From Pleionea sp. CnH1-48 (lineage in GTDB: Bacteria; Pseudomonadota; Gammaproteobacteria; Enterobacterales; Kangiellaceae), in the NCBI RefSeq assembly GCF_024124665.1, contig NZ_JAMXSB010000003.1:372001-436000 (forward strand): 64,000 bases of DNA, in the 5' to 3' direction. The first letter of the stretch is position 1. Each line of letters starts with the position of its first letter. The position numbers were made by a program, and so were the translations under genes. Shown here in pieces: positions 1 to 10,279 of this stretch. The notes under the pieces were generated by a model. The model searched no databases. It was not told where the DNA came from and worked only from the letters and a program-made list of their open reading frames with translations.

Positions 1-452
1 CCCATGAATTCATAAAGCGGGCGCATCCAGTTAGCATCACGCTCTGCGAGGTAGTCATTGACAGTAATAATATGAACGCCTTTACCAGAAAGTGCATTCA
101 GATAAGCGGGAAGTGTTCCAACCAGCGTTTTACCTTCACCCGTACGCATCTCGGCAATGTTACCTTCGTGCAATACAATTCCGCCCACCATCTGAACGTC
201 GAAGTGACGCATTTTCATCACTCGAACACTGGCTTCACGTAAAGCAGCAAAGGCTTCTGGCAATAGAGAGTCGAGAGTTTCTCCGTTAGCAACGCGTTGA
301 CGAAAATCTTCGGTCTTCGCTTTTAACGCATCATCGGATAATTGTTGATATTCCGGCTCTAATGCGTTGATGGCATTAACTTGCTTTTGAATTCGTTTCA
401 AAATGCGCTGATTTCTGCTACCAAAAATTTTGGTTAAAAGTTGCCCTAACAT
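1..452 (-). CDS. secA: SecA preprotein translocase ATPase, N-terminal part (runs off window)
   Basis: SecA is the cytoplasmic ATPase that drives unfolded preproteins through SecYEG. The reverse strand from an ATG at 450-452 encodes about 150 residues beginning [16 protein letters not shown], the usual SecA amino terminus. The reading continues through [16 protein letters not shown] and the Walker A segment MRTGEGKT into the start of nucleotide-binding domain 1 ([10 protein letters not shown]). The frame is open to base 1, so the gene continues past the window and only the first sixth or so is visible. It lies downstream of the M23 peptidase gene on the same strand, the same order as in Pseudomonas (lpxC, DUF721, M23, secA), but the 320-base gap suggests its own promoter. 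No sign of damage. The assignment is secure from the sequence motifs. Confidence 0.96.
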   Translation of the reverse strand, partial: MLGQLLTKIFGSRNQRILKRIQKQVNAINALEPEYQQLSDDALKAKTEDFRQRVANGETLDSLLPEAFAALREASVRVMKMRHFDVQMVGGIVLHEGNIAEMRTGEGKTLVGTLPAYLNALSGKGVHIITVNDYLAERDANWMRPLYEFM

Positions 453-740
453 AGAAGTTCTCTTATTTTATAAATTATTCGCCAAGCGCTGGAAACACTA
501 AAGGATGCGGAATTGTACCCCTAATAAATCCTAAGGTAAAACGCCGTTTCACTTGAAACAGCTGGATTAAGACATGGGGATGAATCTGAGAAAATCAAGC
601 AAACCCGTTGAGGTAAAAATTACTGACTTGCCTGCTTTTCGTTGAAGCTCTCTATTGTGACTAAAATAGCAGCAATCGCGAGGTGAGAAGTGCAAATAGC
701 TTAATCAAAATAGCCTGTTAAAACTGATAATCAGTAACAA
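453..740. other. Non-coding gap between secA and the M23 peptidase gene
   Basis: No open frame with coding character was seen on either strand. The segment should hold the secA promoter and leader on the minus strand. A 13-base odd palindrome (ACTGAT-A-ATCAGT) sits at 723-735, beside the terminator of the M23 gene. No secM-like arrest-peptide gene was recognised upstream of secA. Confidence 0.5.
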
Positions 741-765
741 AGGTAAGGCTATTTTAGCCTCACCT
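741..765 (-). terminator. Rho-independent terminator of the M23 peptidase gene
   Basis: An 11-base stem with one mismatch and a 3-base loop (AGGTGAGGCTA ... TAGCCTTACCT on the minus strand), followed by TTTGTT. It begins 11 bases after the stop codon of the M23 gene. Confidence 0.65.
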
Positions 766-776
766 AAACTATCCAA

Positions 777-1712
777 TTATTTTGCTTTGCGATTTACATA
801 GCGCAAAGGATTAATTTGCTTACCATCTTTGATGACTTCGTAATGAACATGAGCACCGGTAGAACGCCCAGTATTGCCCATCAGTGCTACCTTTTGTCCT
901 TTGCTGATCACAGCACCTTCTTTCACCAAGATCTCTTTGCTATGTCCGTAGCGGGTAACATAACCATCCCCATGGCTGATTTCGACCAGCAAGCCGTAAC
1001 CATAACGCTCCCCAGCATAAGTCACAACACCCGCCGCAGTAGAGATAACAGGCGAACCTTCATCACCCGCAAAATCAATACCCGCATGCCAGGCAGGACG
1101 CCCACTAAAAGGATCATTACGACGGCCATAAAAAGATGACATCCAACCTTTTTTGATTGGACGACCAGAAATATAGCGCTCAACGCCCATGTGCTTATCA
1201 AGAACTAAAGATTCCAACGCAGATAGCTGCTGCTCACGATTGTTTAGCTGATAATCCAAATCATCTAGCATGGAAACAAAATCAGGAACCGATGTTTGTT
1301 TATGAATATCCTGAAGAGACTCAGGACCACCAATAGCAGGTGTATTATTAAAGTTAAATTCGTCAGCATCGAGGCCAGATACAGCAGCCACGCGAGCTCC
1401 AGCCGCATCCAAACGACGGACATGAGCTTGAAGAACCCCCAAACGGGCTGTTAAAGCATTGAGTTGCTGCTGAGAATTTTCTTTGGCGTTGTGAAGAATT
1501 GTTTTTTGTTGCTCAAGCTGTAGTCGCCAGCTTTCAATGGTCTCGTTATCAACACTGGCGATATGCCCCTGATAGCGGGCAAACATATAACCGCCAGCAC
1601 CCGTCACCACAGGCAAAAGAACCGCTAAAATCGCAAAGGTCCAGATCCCACCGGTCCGTACCTTAATACTTCTCATTCCACGATTAGAACGATGTAAAAT
1701 AGTAAAACTCAT
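777..1712 (-). CDS. M23 family (LytM-type) metallopeptidase, membrane anchored
   Basis: A 311-residue peptidoglycan-endopeptidase-like protein. Residues about 20-47 form one membrane segment (WTFAILAVLLPVVTGAGGYMF). A coiled-coil region follows at about 60-115 (QLEQQKTILHNAKENSQQQL), and the C-terminal 130 residues are a LytM/M23 domain. The zinc-ligand motifs are visible: HAGIDFAGDEG (H-x3-D) and HVHYEV (H-x-H), so the enzyme should be catalytically competent, unlike degenerate EnvC/NlpD-type activators. It probably cleaves peptide cross-links in the periplasm or regulates amidases. It lies between divergent dciA and downstream secA, the same neighbourhood as in Pseudomonas. Substrate specificity cannot be read from the sequence. 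Confidence 0.9.
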   Translation of the reverse strand: MSFTILHRSNRGMRSIKVRTGGIWTFAILAVLLPVVTGAGGYMFARYQGHIASVDNETIESWRLQLEQQKTILHNAKENSQQQLNALTARLGVLQAHVRRLDAAGARVAAVSGLDADEFNFNNTPAIGGPESLQDIHKQTSVPDFVSMLDDLDYQLNNREQQLSALESLVLDKHMGVERYISGRPIKKGWMSSFYGRRNDPFSGRPAWHAGIDFAGDEGSPVISTAAGVVTYAGERYGYGLLVEISHGDGYVTRYGHSKEILVKEGAVISKGQKVALMGNTGRSTGAHVHYEVIKDGKQINPLRYVNRKAK

Positions 1713-1807
1713 TATCTCTCTACCCTGTGTGTTGATTCATGCAACATCTTTTTATTGTTATAATTTGCCAAGCCTACATCTAATTTGCCGCATAAGCCGT
1801 ATTACGA

Positions 1808-2131
1808 ATGACTAAAAAGCGCCCACAAACGTTAAATACCATTACCGATAACGCCACAGGCTCTCTTCGGTACTTGCTTGATAATATCAACAGAATCAAA
1901 CAGTTGGACAAAACGATAAAGTCATTTTTACCAGACAACCTAACAGAACATTGTCACGTAGTGAACTATCGAGACAGTCGCTTAGTTCTCGGTGCCCATG
2001 CAGCGGCTTGGGCAACCCGACTCAAATTTGAAACCCCTCAGCTGCTGTCTCAACTGCGTCAAAATGGCTTCGCGGGCTTGAAAGGCATTGATATTATAAT
2101 AACGCTTAACTCAATACCAGAAAGTAAGTAA
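1808..2131 (+). CDS. dciA: DUF721 protein, replicative helicase loader DciA
   Basis: A 107-residue DUF721 protein. In bacteria lacking DnaC or DnaI, this family (DciA) loads or operates the DnaB replicative helicase. Visible family traits are the basic N-terminus, a KH-like core containing VVNYRDSRLVLGAHAAAWATRLKFETPQLLSQLR with its conserved tryptophan, and a short tail. The gene is small and monocistronic, divergent from the M23 peptidase gene and convergent with lpxC, and shares a two-way terminator with lpxC. The lpxC/DUF721/M23/secA order matches the Pseudomonas locus in which DciA was studied. The function is inferred from family and synteny. No dnaC was seen in this window. Confidence 0.82.
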   Translation: MTKKRPQTLNTITDNATGSLRYLLDNINRIKQLDKTIKSFLPDNLTEHCHVVNYRDSRLVLGAHAAAWATRLKFETPQLLSQLRQNGFAGLKGIDIIITLNSIPESK

Positions 2132-2144
2132 CTCTTAAGTATAT

Positions 2145-2180
2145 AAAAAAACGCCAAAGTATCCACTTTGGCGTTTTTTT
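2145..2180. terminator. Bidirectional terminator between dciA and lpxC
   Basis: A perfect 16-base inverted repeat (A-run, ACGCCAAAGT, loop ATCC, ACTTTGGCGT, T-run). It has a poly-T on either strand and so can stop both convergent transcripts. Confidence 0.92.
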
Positions 2181-2200
2181 AACCTCACATTCTAACGTAA

Positions 2201-3115
2201 CTAAACAGAGAGAATGGGGTTCATAATATAAGAGATTGGTGCGGCACTCGCATCTTCAAAAGTTACCGTCTCCCATGCCTCTTTATCGGCAATCAATGCT
2301 CGTAGCAATGCGTTATTAAGAGCATGGCCTGACTTAACACCAGAGAATGCGCCGACTAAGCTATTGCCTAATAAGTACAAATCACCAATGGCATCAAGGA
2401 TTTTGTGCTTTACAAACTCATCATCGTAACGCAAACCATCTTCGTTAAGCACACGATAGTCATCCATTACAATGGCATTATCTAAGCTACCGCCCTGCGC
2501 CAGGCTTTTAGAACGTAAGTACTCAATATCGTTCATAAAACCAAAGGTTCTCGCACGGCTAACTTCTTTTACGAATGAGGTGCTAGAAAAGTCAACACAT
2601 GCTGTTTGTGGGCGATTTTTGAAGACCGGGTGATCAAAATCGATAGAGAAAGAAACTTTAAAGCCGTCAAAGGGCTCGAAAACAGCTTTCTTGTCGCCAT
2701 CTTCAACAACAACACGTTTCTTAATACGAATAAATTTTTTCGCTTTGTTTTGCTCTTCCACACCTGCAGATTGGATAAGGAAGACAAAAGGACCGGAGCT
2801 ACCGTCCATAATAGGAACTTCTGGAGCAGATACGTCGATATAGGCATTATCAATACCTAAACCAGCCATAGCTGCTAATAAATGCTCAACGGTTGAAATA
2901 CGAACATCGCCTTTCACTAAGCAGGTTGATAACGTGGTATCACCTACATTTTCAGGCTTCGCGTGGATTTCTACAACGGGATCGAGATCAACTCGACGGA
3001 AAACGATTCCTGTATCAACAGGTGCAGGCCGTAAAGTTAAGTATACTTTTTCGCCTGTGTGCAGGCCAACACCAGTCGCTCTAATTGCAGTACGTAAGGT
3101 GCGTTGTCTTATCAT
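2201..3115 (-). CDS. lpxC: UDP-3-O-acyl-N-acetylglucosamine deacetylase LpxC
   Basis: LpxC catalyses the committed, zinc-dependent deacetylation step of lipid A synthesis in the cytosol. With the start at 3115 the protein is 304 residues (family about 303-305) and opens with [24 protein letters not shown], the classic N-terminus. The STVEHLLAA (zinc His) and [19 protein letters not shown] (zinc His/Asp) motifs are present. An upstream in-frame ATG at 3166 would add 17 non-conserved residues. I prefer 3115 because it restores the family length and has GGAG 10 bases upstream. It follows ftsZ as in most gammaproteobacteria, but a terminator-like hairpin separates the two. The C-terminus ([10 protein letters not shown]) lacks the long FtsH-degron tail of E. 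coli. Confidence 0.96.
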   Translation of the reverse strand: MIRQRTLRTAIRATGVGLHTGEKVYLTLRPAPVDTGIVFRRVDLDPVVEIHAKPENVGDTTLSTCLVKGDVRISTVEHLLAAMAGLGIDNAYIDVSAPEVPIMDGSSGPFVFLIQSAGVEEQNKAKKFIRIKKRVVVEDGDKKAVFEPFDGFKVSFSIDFDHPVFKNRPQTACVDFSSTSFVKEVSRARTFGFMNDIEYLRSKSLAQGGSLDNAIVMDDYRVLNEDGLRYDDEFVKHKILDAIGDLYLLGNSLVGAFSGVKSGHALNNALLRALIADKEAWETVTFEDASAAPISYIMNPILSV

Positions 3116-3449
3116 TAAGTTGATACTCCGATTGTTTTCTGGAGGTTCCATCTCGGCGTGATCCATGAAGGGCCAACATGCTACCAGATATAACGCTTGT
3201 TTGAAAATCTTTTTAGTTCATTTTTTACTCAATTCACCAAACCAGTCACATTTTATGCCAATTTCTTCAATTAGTCGCTAGCAAATGACTGCCAGCACTA
3301 AAAAACCTCAAAATGAAATACACAACATTAAAACCTTCCCCTAGAACCAAATCAATGCTCACAACTGAGCAAAAGCAGACCGTAGAAGGGGACGATCTGC
3401 CTTTATTCCGACCTGAGAGCAACTGTCGGTTCAGTCAGGAAATGTTAGA
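3116..3449. other. ftsZ-lpxC intergenic region
   Basis: No coding sequence was seen apart from the alternative 17-codon lpxC extension (3116-3166). It contains the ftsZ terminator at 3371-3400 and an AT-rich stretch at 3200-3360 that presumably carries the lpxC promoter on the minus strand. Confidence 0.5.
3371..3400 (-). terminator. Terminator-like hairpin after ftsZ
   Basis: On the minus strand a 9-base stem (GCAGATCGT with ACGGTCTGC, one G-T pair) with an 8-base loop is followed by TTTTG. It lies 50 bases beyond the ftsZ stop and would separate the dcw transcript from lpxC. Confidence 0.6.
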
Positions 3450-4601
3450 TTAATCTGCCTGCTTTCTTAAAAATGCAGGAATATCCAGATAATCCATGTC
3501 GCTTCCTACCGCTTGTTTGCTGTCTCCGCCATTCTGCTGACGTAAAACTGTAGGTCGGTCAAGCTTCTGGTAATCCGTCGAACCATCAGCTTTTGTGGTA
3601 TTGGCAGAGGCCACTAGCTTTACTGAGCCTTCATCATCTTTGCTACCTAAACCTGTAGCTACCACTGTGACTCTCAATTCATCATTAAGTTCCGCATCAA
3701 TGGCAGTACCCACGACAACCGTCGCTTCGTCCGATGCAAAGTCCTGAACGATGCTACCAACTTCAGCAAACTCATCGATGCTCAAGTCTTCACCACAAGT
3801 AATGTTGACCAGAATACCGCGAGCGCCTGCTAAATCCACATCTTCTAACAGTGGGCTTGCCACAGCAGTTTCTGCCGCTACTTTAGCTCGAGTTTCGCCA
3901 GATGAAATACCTGTTCCCATCATTGCCATGCCTTTTTCTGACATAACAGTACGAACGTCGGCGAAGTCAACATTGATCAAACCAGGGCGTGTGATCAACT
4001 CAGCAATACCTTGTACCGCACCGTGTAATACATCATTCGCTGCACGGAACGCTTCTGTTAACGCTTTACCTTTTAAAACGCTTAATACTTTGTCATTAGG
4101 AACAATGATCAAAGAATCAACGTGACGGCGTAAATTTTCAATCCCTTCTTCCGCCACTTTCATACGCTTCTTTAATTCAAAGAAAAACGGCTTAGTAACA
4201 ACAGCAACTGTCAAAATGCCCATTTCTTTGGCAATTTCTGCCACCACAGGAGCAGCACCGGTTCCTGTTCCACCGCCCATTCCAGCCGTGATGAAAACCA
4301 TGTCGGTATCACCTAATACTTCCTGGATACGTTCACGATCTTCCAGTGCAGCCTGACGACCAACCTCTGGGTTAGCACCAGCACCTAAACCTTTGGTGAT
4401 GCTGCCGCCTAACTGAATAGTTGTACGTGCATTAGAACGACTCAACGCCTGCGCATCCGTATTGGCACACACAAACTCAACGCCGTCGATATTAGCACTT
4501 AGCATGTGCTCAACAGCGTTACCGCCGCCTCCGCCCAGGCCAACCACTTTGATAACAGCCGATTCTTGGCAGTTATCGACTAGCTCAAACATATTTGGCA
4601 T
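3450..4601 (-). CDS. ftsZ: Cell division GTPase FtsZ
   Basis: The tubulin-like GTPase that forms the Z ring. The tubulin signature GGGTGTG (in [16 protein letters not shown]), the nucleotide-binding [14 protein letters not shown] and the T7-loop region ([11 protein letters not shown]) are all visible. The C-terminal conserved peptide [14 protein letters not shown], which binds FtsA and ZipA, follows a variable linker rich in Ser/Asp/Gln. I place the start at 4601 ([10 protein letters not shown], 383 residues) because AAGGGGA lies 8 bases upstream. An upstream in-frame ATG at 4622 adds 7 residues and has a weaker AAAGAG site. It is the last gene of the dcw run, directly after ftsA. Confidence 0.97.
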   Translation of the reverse strand: MPNMFELVDNCQESAVIKVVGLGGGGGNAVEHMLSANIDGVEFVCANTDAQALSRSNARTTIQLGGSITKGLGAGANPEVGRQAALEDRERIQEVLGDTDMVFITAGMGGGTGTGAAPVVAEIAKEMGILTVAVVTKPFFFELKKRMKVAEEGIENLRRHVDSLIIVPNDKVLSVLKGKALTEAFRAANDVLHGAVQGIAELITRPGLINVDFADVRTVMSEKGMAMMGTGISSGETRAKVAAETAVASPLLEDVDLAGARGILVNITCGEDLSIDEFAEVGSIVQDFASDEATVVVGTAIDAELNDELRVTVVATGLGSKDDEGSVKLVASANTTKADGSTDYQKLDRPTVLRQQNGGDSKQAVGSDMDYLDIPAFLRKQAD

Positions 4602-4649
4602 GTCTAATTCCCCTTCTTTCATGTTTGCTCTTTCTATACTCTAAAAATT

Positions 4650-5882
4650 TTAAAATCCGCTAAACCAGTTTTTCATTCGCTGTACAATGGATGAAAAACC
4701 ACCTGATTCTTCTCTATCAAAATGCGTCTCGCGACTTTGCTGATGACCGTACAATAACAATCCAACCCCAGTTGCATAAATCGGATTACGGACCACATCA
4801 GCCAGGCCTTTCACATACTGAGGCATACCTAGACGCACTGGCATGTGGAACACTTCTTCAGCCAGCTCAATCAGGCCTTCCATTTTGGAAGAGCCGCCAG
4901 TCAGAACAATGCCCGCAGGAATAATTTCTTCAAAACCACTGCGACGCAATTCTGCTTGAATTAAATTAAATAACTCTTCGTACCTGGGTTCTACAACTTC
5001 AGCCAAAGTTTGTCGCGATAAACGACGAGGGGCTCTCTCTCCCACTCCAGGTACTTCAATCGTATCTTCTAACGAAGTTAATTGTCGTAAAGCACAAGCG
5101 TACTTAATTTTGATATCTTCAGCGTGTTGCGTCGGTGTTCGCAAGGCAACCGCAATATCATTAGTGACCTGATCACCCGCAATGGGAATAACCGCCGTGT
5201 GGCGAATAGCACCTTCGGTAAAAATAGCTATATCAGTCGTTCCACCACCGATATCAACCAAACAAACGCCTAACTCTTTTTCATCTTCGGTCAGTACCGA
5301 ATAAGATGAAGCAAGTTGCTCTAAAATAATGTCGTCAGTATCCAACCCACAACGACGTACACACTTAATAATATTTTGAGCGGCACTGACAGACCCAGTT
5401 ACCATATGAACTTTTGCTTCAAGACGCACACCCGACATACCAATAGGCTCACGAATGCCTTCTTGATTATCGATAATAAACTCTTGTGGCAATACGTGCA
5501 GGATCTTTTGGTCAGCAGGAATCGCAACCGCTTTTGCTGCATCGATAACTCGCTCTACATCCTGAGCATTCACCTCACTGTCTCTTATGGCGACGATGCC
5601 ATGAGAGTTCAAGCTATTAATATGACTACCTGCAATACCAGTAAAGACAGAATGAATCTGGCAGCCCGCCATTAACTCGGCTTCTTCAACAGCGCGTTGT
5701 ATCGATTGAACCGTTGATTCGATATTAACAACGACACCTTTTTTCAATCCTCGAGATGGGTGAGAACCAATACCGATAATATCTATTTGTTCACCAATAC
5801 CGACTTCGCCCACAATAGCAACGACCTTGGATGTGCCAATATCCAGTCCAACAATTAATTTTTTTTCTGGTGACTTAGTCAT
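4650..5882 (-). CDS. ftsA: Cell division actin-like protein FtsA
   Basis: An actin-fold ATPase that tethers FtsZ to the membrane and recruits the later divisome. At 410 residues it is close to the usual length. The phosphate-1 motif VGLDIGTSKVVAIVGE is at the N-terminus, the phosphate-2 segment LVDIGGGTTDIAIF is near residue 205, and the adenosine motif GIVLTGGSSKMEGL is near 335. The C-terminal SSIVQRMKNWFSGF is the amphipathic membrane-targeting helix. It lies 8 bases after ftsQ and 48 bases ahead of the preferred ftsZ start, in the standard ftsQ-ftsA-ftsZ order. Confidence 0.97.
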   Translation of the reverse strand: MTKSPEKKLIVGLDIGTSKVVAIVGEVGIGEQIDIIGIGSHPSRGLKKGVVVNIESTVQSIQRAVEEAELMAGCQIHSVFTGIAGSHINSLNSHGIVAIRDSEVNAQDVERVIDAAKAVAIPADQKILHVLPQEFIIDNQEGIREPIGMSGVRLEAKVHMVTGSVSAAQNIIKCVRRCGLDTDDIILEQLASSYSVLTEDEKELGVCLVDIGGGTTDIAIFTEGAIRHTAVIPIAGDQVTNDIAVALRTPTQHAEDIKIKYACALRQLTSLEDTIEVPGVGERAPRRLSRQTLAEVVEPRYEELFNLIQAELRRSGFEEIIPAGIVLTGGSSKMEGLIELAEEVFHMPVRLGMPQYVKGLADVVRNPIYATGVGLLLYGHQQSRETHFDREESGGFSSIVQRMKNWFSGF

Positions 5883-5890
5883 AATTTTCT

Positions 5891-6772
5891 CTAAATGGCC
5901 TCCGTTGCGATGAACTTATTAGCTTTAGCAACTCGAGTCATGGAGGACTCCTCCTGCCAACCAATCGCGGCGCCCGACTGGTAACGCAAATCCACATAAG
6001 CAATTTTTTGTTGTTGATGTTTATTCATTTCTTTTAATAGAGCAAAAAAACGTTCCATACGTTCAGTTAATTGCTGATTACCCAGATATAGATGAACCCC
6101 ATTTGCCAAGGTAATCGCCCAGCCATTTTCTGCTTTAAACTGCAAATGTCGTATTTCAAATTCTGTCGAAGGAATTTGCTCCGAGAAAAAATGATACATA
6201 TCCAACAAATCTTTTAACTCTCCAAACTCACCTTCTAACAAAGGCAAATGACCAAACAACGCAATATTGTCTGGCTCAAAGACCGTACCCTGCAAACTGA
6301 TCAAACGTTTATTATTTAAGTTCAACCAAGGCTCATGCTCAGAAATTTCAACTAACAAGGTTTCTGGCCAAACTTTACGAGCGACAGCTGTCTTAATCCA
6401 TGGATGTGACATTAAAACTTCAGCCGCTTCATTCACATCAAGCCCAAAGAAGCCATCACCTAACTTTTCTTTTAAAAACTCTTCCAACTCAATCGCTGCA
6501 ACATATTGAGCATCGCTATCAATAGCGACTTTCCAGTTTCTATCGTCGGTTTCAGAAGACTCCTCAGCTTCTACTGTCGGCTGCGCGTCTGCAACAACCT
6601 GAAACTCAACACTCTCCCACCATGACAACAAAGGCGCATAACCGAAATAAATACCAACAATAACGCTACTTAAGACACAAAAAGACGCCACAAATGCCAG
6701 CGCCTTGCCAGCTTTTGTCTGCCCTTTTGGTTCTACTGTAGTCGCCATGCGGCGTTTATTTTTTGTCATCAT
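5891..6772 (-). CDS. ftsQ: Cell division protein FtsQ
   Basis: A bitopic divisome protein linking early and late division proteins. It has a basic cytoplasmic tail, one membrane helix at about residues 26-50 (LAFVASFCVLSSVIVGIYFGY), a POTRA domain (about 95-165) and the FtsQ beta domain (VARKVWPETLLVEISEHEPW is the typical FtsQ junction). At 293 residues it is somewhat longer than E. coli FtsQ, mainly through an acidic spacer (TVEAEESSETDDRN) after the membrane helix. The first ATG at 6772 abuts the ddl stop. An adjacent ATG at 6769 has better spacing from AGGTAA, so either could be used. Confidence 0.93.
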   Translation of the reverse strand: MMTKNKRRMATTVEPKGQTKAGKALAFVASFCVLSSVIVGIYFGYAPLLSWWESVEFQVVADAQPTVEAEESSETDDRNWKVAIDSDAQYVAAIELEEFLKEKLGDGFFGLDVNEAAEVLMSHPWIKTAVARKVWPETLLVEISEHEPWLNLNNKRLISLQGTVFEPDNIALFGHLPLLEGEFGELKDLLDMYHFFSEQIPSTEFEIRHLQFKAENGWAITLANGVHLYLGNQQLTERMERFFALLKEMNKHQQQKIAYVDLRYQSGAAIGWQEESSMTRVAKANKFIATEAI

Positions 6773-7717
6773 TTACCTGTTTACAGCGGTCTCTAAAATC
6801 TTCAATACCAAATCACCGAAAGAGACTCCCGCTTCTGCTGCGGCTTTCGGAACAAGACTCGACTCGGTCATGCCAGGAACAGTGTTAGCCTCCAGTAACA
6901 TAAACTGTCCGCTTGCCTCATCACGAATAAAGTCAACTCTTCCCCAACCTTGGCACCCAAGAGCAGAAAAAGCCGTTTGCGCTAACTCAGCGATCTCTTT
7001 TTCTTCCTCAGGGTTTAAGCCACTGGGGCAAAAATATTGAGTTTCGTTCGAGTGATACTTCGCTTCGTAGTCATAAAACTCTCTGGGCGTTACCATCGAA
7101 ATACTGGGTAATGCTTTGTTACCGAGTATCGACACCGTATATTCTTTGCCAGTAATAAAAGACTCAACTAATACTTCATCATCGTATTTTTTGGCCTCGA
7201 TTAGGGCAGCCTTTAAACTATCAAGAGACGTTGCCTTATTCATGCCAACGCTAGAGCCTTCACGAGAAGGCTTCACAAATACAACAGGTCCGAGGCGAGC
7301 AACCAAACGTCTGACAAGCGCATCATCGACAACAACAGATTGATCTACGAGAGTATGATTAGCTACTGGCAATCCCATCGCCTTCCAAATCATCTTGCTT
7401 CGCCATTTATCCATCGCGATAGCCGATGCGGAAACACTACTTCCTGTGTATTTAATATTTAAAAATTCCAATGCAGCCTGTATTGTACCATCTTCTCCCC
7501 CCCTTCCGTGAAGAGCAATCCAAACATTTTTTACATTTAATGCTTTTAATTGCGTTAACTCCTGTTCAGAAGGATCGAATTTTATACAATCAACACCCTT
7601 TTTTCGCAGCGCATTGAATACCGCTTCACCCGAACGAAGTGACACTTCGCGCTCAGCAGAGTGCCCGCCCAGCAATACGGCAGTCTTACCAATCTGTGAA
7701 ATATTCAATTCGCTCAT
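6773..7717 (-). CDS. ddl: D-alanine--D-alanine ligase
   Basis: An ATP-grasp enzyme making D-Ala-D-Ala for peptidoglycan. At 314 residues it is of DdlB size. It carries VLLGGHSAEREVSLRSG (substrate site), HGRGGEDGTIQAALE, the ATP-grasp loop VFVKPSREGSSVGMNK, and the metal-binding and terminal motif MLLEANTVPGMTESSLVP. It sits in the dcw operon between murC and ftsQ, where ddlB normally lies. The gap from murC is 25 bases and the spacing to ftsQ is zero, which suggests co-transcription. Confidence 0.96.
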   Translation of the reverse strand: MSELNISQIGKTAVLLGGHSAEREVSLRSGEAVFNALRKKGVDCIKFDPSEQELTQLKALNVKNVWIALHGRGGEDGTIQAALEFLNIKYTGSSVSASAIAMDKWRSKMIWKAMGLPVANHTLVDQSVVVDDALVRRLVARLGPVVFVKPSREGSSVGMNKATSLDSLKAALIEAKKYDDEVLVESFITGKEYTVSILGNKALPSISMVTPREFYDYEAKYHSNETQYFCPSGLNPEEEKEIAELAQTAFSALGCQGWGRVDFIRDEASGQFMLLEANTVPGMTESSLVPKAAAEAGVSFGDLVLKILETAVNR

Positions 7718-7742
7718 GTTTATCTTTTTCTCTTTCTCAAAC

Positions 7743-9182
7743 TTAACGCTTTAAAATCGTATTTTTTTCGCTGGCCCATTGCTTTGCAATGCGACCAATA
7801 TCGCCAGCACCTTGTGTCAGAACCAAATCGCCGTTTTGTGCAACACCACTTAAGATTTCAGCCAATTTCTCTTTCGAATCTACATAGATAGGATCTAATT
7901 GCCCACGTTGACGAATGCTGCCACACAATGACTTGCTGTCTGCTCCTGTAATAGGCTTTTCGCCCGCCGGATAAACATCCATCAACAACAAAACATCGAC
8001 ATCAGAAAGAACCGAAACGAAGTCATCGTACAAATCTCGAGTACGCGTGTATCGATGCGGCTGATAAATCATAACCAGACGTTTATCAGGCCACCCTTCA
8101 CGAACTGCATCAATGGTTGCTTTCACTTCCTTAGGATGGTGACCATAGTCATCAACGACTTCTACTTCTCCATTCTCAATTGGGAACACACCCAATGAAT
8201 GGAAACGGCGACCAATACCTTCGAAGTTTAACAAGGCTTCTTTAATGGCATCTTCTTTAACACCTTCTTCGATTCCCACAGCAACAGCGGCCAAGGCATT
8301 GAGCACATTGTGTTTGCCCGGCAAATTCAGATCGAGTTGCATCGGACGAGAAGAATTCTTACGCCACACTTTAAACTGACTGATATGCCCGACCTGCGTG
8401 AAGTCAGACGCACGATAGTCGGCTTTTTCGTTAAATCCATAAGTCACATAAGGACGCGCCACTTCGGGCAAAATTTCTTGAACAATCGGATCATCAACAC
8501 AAAGGACTGCTAGCCCATAAAAAGGTAGATTGTGTAAGAACTCGACAAATGCTTGTTTCAAGCTATTAAAATCACCACCGTAAGTTTCCATGTGATCAGC
8601 ATCAATATTGGTGATCACAGAAACCATTGGCTGCAAATGTAAGAAACTCGCATCACTTTCATCAGCCTCAGCGATGAAATAACGACTGTTACCCAATCGA
8701 GCATTACTTCCCGCACTGTTTAGAACACCACCAATCACATAAGTTGGATCTAAATCACCACGTGCGCAGATGGTAGAAATCAAACTGGTAGTCGTGGTTT
8801 TTCCGTGCGTGCCTGCAATTGCAATTCCGTGACGGTAACGCATTAACTCAGACAACATTTCGGCACGACGAACAACAGGGATTCGACGAGTTCTTGCAGC
8901 TTCTAACTCTGGGTTTGTACTTTGAATCGCTGTCGAGACAACAACAACATCTGCGCCCAATACATTGTTAGCAGCATGACCAAATACAATGTCTGCACCT
9001 AAGCGGCTAAGGCGGTTAGTTACAGGTGTTTCCTGACGGTCCGAGCCCGAAATGTCGTAGCCCTGATTTAATAGAACTTCTGCAATACCGCTCATACCAA
9101 CACCACCAATTCCAACAAAATGAATACGTCGAATACGTCTCATCTCTGGAATAGGAAAATGTTTATTTTTCTGGTTGTTCAC
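7743..9182 (-). CDS. murC: UDP-N-acetylmuramate--L-alanine ligase MurC
   Basis: Adds L-alanine to UDP-MurNAc. At 479 residues it is of normal size. The Rossmann-like N-terminus [17 protein letters not shown], the ATP loop [13 protein letters not shown] and the Mur-ligase centre ([41 protein letters not shown]) are all visible. The start overlaps the murG stop by 4 bases, implying translational coupling. Order murG-murC-ddl is canonical. Confidence 0.97.
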   Translation of the reverse strand: MNNQKNKHFPIPEMRRIRRIHFVGIGGVGMSGIAEVLLNQGYDISGSDRQETPVTNRLSRLGADIVFGHAANNVLGADVVVVSTAIQSTNPELEAARTRRIPVVRRAEMLSELMRYRHGIAIAGTHGKTTTTSLISTICARGDLDPTYVIGGVLNSAGSNARLGNSRYFIAEADESDASFLHLQPMVSVITNIDADHMETYGGDFNSLKQAFVEFLHNLPFYGLAVLCVDDPIVQEILPEVARPYVTYGFNEKADYRASDFTQVGHISQFKVWRKNSSRPMQLDLNLPGKHNVLNALAAVAVGIEEGVKEDAIKEALLNFEGIGRRFHSLGVFPIENGEVEVVDDYGHHPKEVKATIDAVREGWPDKRLVMIYQPHRYTRTRDLYDDFVSVLSDVDVLLLMDVYPAGEKPITGADSKSLCGSIRQRGQLDPIYVDSKEKLAEILSGVAQNGDLVLTQGAGDIGRIAKQWASEKNTILKR

Positions 9183-10279
9183 GCGGCTTTACTCCCAATC
9201 ACTTCTTCACAAATAGCAACTATGTTGTCTGTTGCTTCCAGTTCTGCTTGTTGTTGTGCCATTTTGGCCATACTGTCTAATGTCGTTGGTTGTTCGACCA
9301 ACGACTGAATGTGTTTACTTATTTCACTAATATCACTTTGCGGAACCAAAAACGCGGCTCCTTTATCCGATAAAAATCGGGCATTCATCGTTTGATGATC
9401 ATCAACCGCCCATGGGTAAGGCACAAAAATCGCTGGTTTGCCCATTGCTGCAACTTCAGACACTGTCAAAGCACCAGCTCGACAAATAACAAAGTCACAA
9501 TCACTGTAGGCTTGATCCATGTCGTGAATGAATTCTGTCACAGTTACCAGTTTTTTACTTTGTACTTCGTCACCATATTGTTGACTTACTGACTCGAAGT
9601 TTCCTTTGCCAGTTTGATGTACGACTCGAATATCATTATTTTGAATCCATTCAACCAACAGCTTTGGTAATTCATCATTAAAGATTTTCGCGCCTCGACT
9701 CCCACCAACGATTAATAGACTTAATGGTTTGGTCACCGTTTTTGCTTCTGAGTTCTTAACCCAGTCAATAATATTCTTGCGCAAGGGATTCCCTGTTGCC
9801 TGGGTAGCCTGTGTTGCTTTAAAAGCGCCAGCAAACGCTTCACATACGGTGTTAGCCCAACGCGCCAAAATACGATTCGTCAAACCAGCGGTCGCATTTT
9901 GTTCATGAATAATAAGTGGCTTACGCGCGATCCCCGCAGCAAACCCACCAGGGCCACTGGCAAAACCGCCAAAACCAATAACCAGCTGAGGCTGAGTTTT
10001 ACGAACAATCGCTAACGCTTTAGAGATTGCCGAAATTAATCGAAAAGGCGCTTTAATTAATTCAAGCATGCCTTTTCCACGCAAACCTTTAATAGGCAAC
10101 AAATGCAACGTGATATTGTCGTCAGACACCAACTCTTGTTCCATGCCACCGACAGAACCTAGCCAATGAATGCTGTAGCCTTTTTCTATCAACGCATGAG
10201 CAACAGCCAATCCAGGAAAGATGTGTCCCCCTGTTCCTCCGGCCATGACTAAAATATTTTTTGTAGAAGAAGTACTCAC
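9179..10279 (-). CDS. murG: UDP-GlcNAc:lipid I N-acetylglucosaminyltransferase MurG
   Basis: A membrane-associated GT28 glycosyltransferase converting lipid I to lipid II. At 366 residues it is of family length. The glycine-rich N-terminal loop [16 protein letters not shown], the second G-loop [15 protein letters not shown] and the UDP-GlcNAc site [24 protein letters not shown] are present. It overlaps ftsW and murC by 4 bases each in a tightly packed operon. Confidence 0.97.
   Translation of the reverse strand: MSTSSTKNILVMAGGTGGHIFPGLAVAHALIEKGYSIHWLGSVGGMEQELVSDDNITLHLLPIKGLRGKGMLELIKAPFRLISAISKALAIVRKTQPQLVIGFGGFASGPGGFAAGIARKPLIIHEQNATAGLTNRILARWANTVCEAFAGAFKATQATQATGNPLRKNIIDWVKNSEAKTVTKPLSLLIVGGSRGAKIFNDELPKLLVEWIQNNDIRVVHQTGKGNFESVSQQYGDEVQSKKLVTVTEFIHDMDQAYSDCDFVICRAGALTVSEVAAMGKPAIFVPYPWAVDDHQTMNARFLSDKGAAFLVPQSDISEISKHIQSLVEQPTTLDSMAKMAQQQAELEATDNIVAICEEVIGSKAA

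Noticed and set aside
453-776. secM-like arrest peptide gene ahead of secA
   Set aside because: No open frame with a signal peptide or an arrest-motif-like end was found in the gap.
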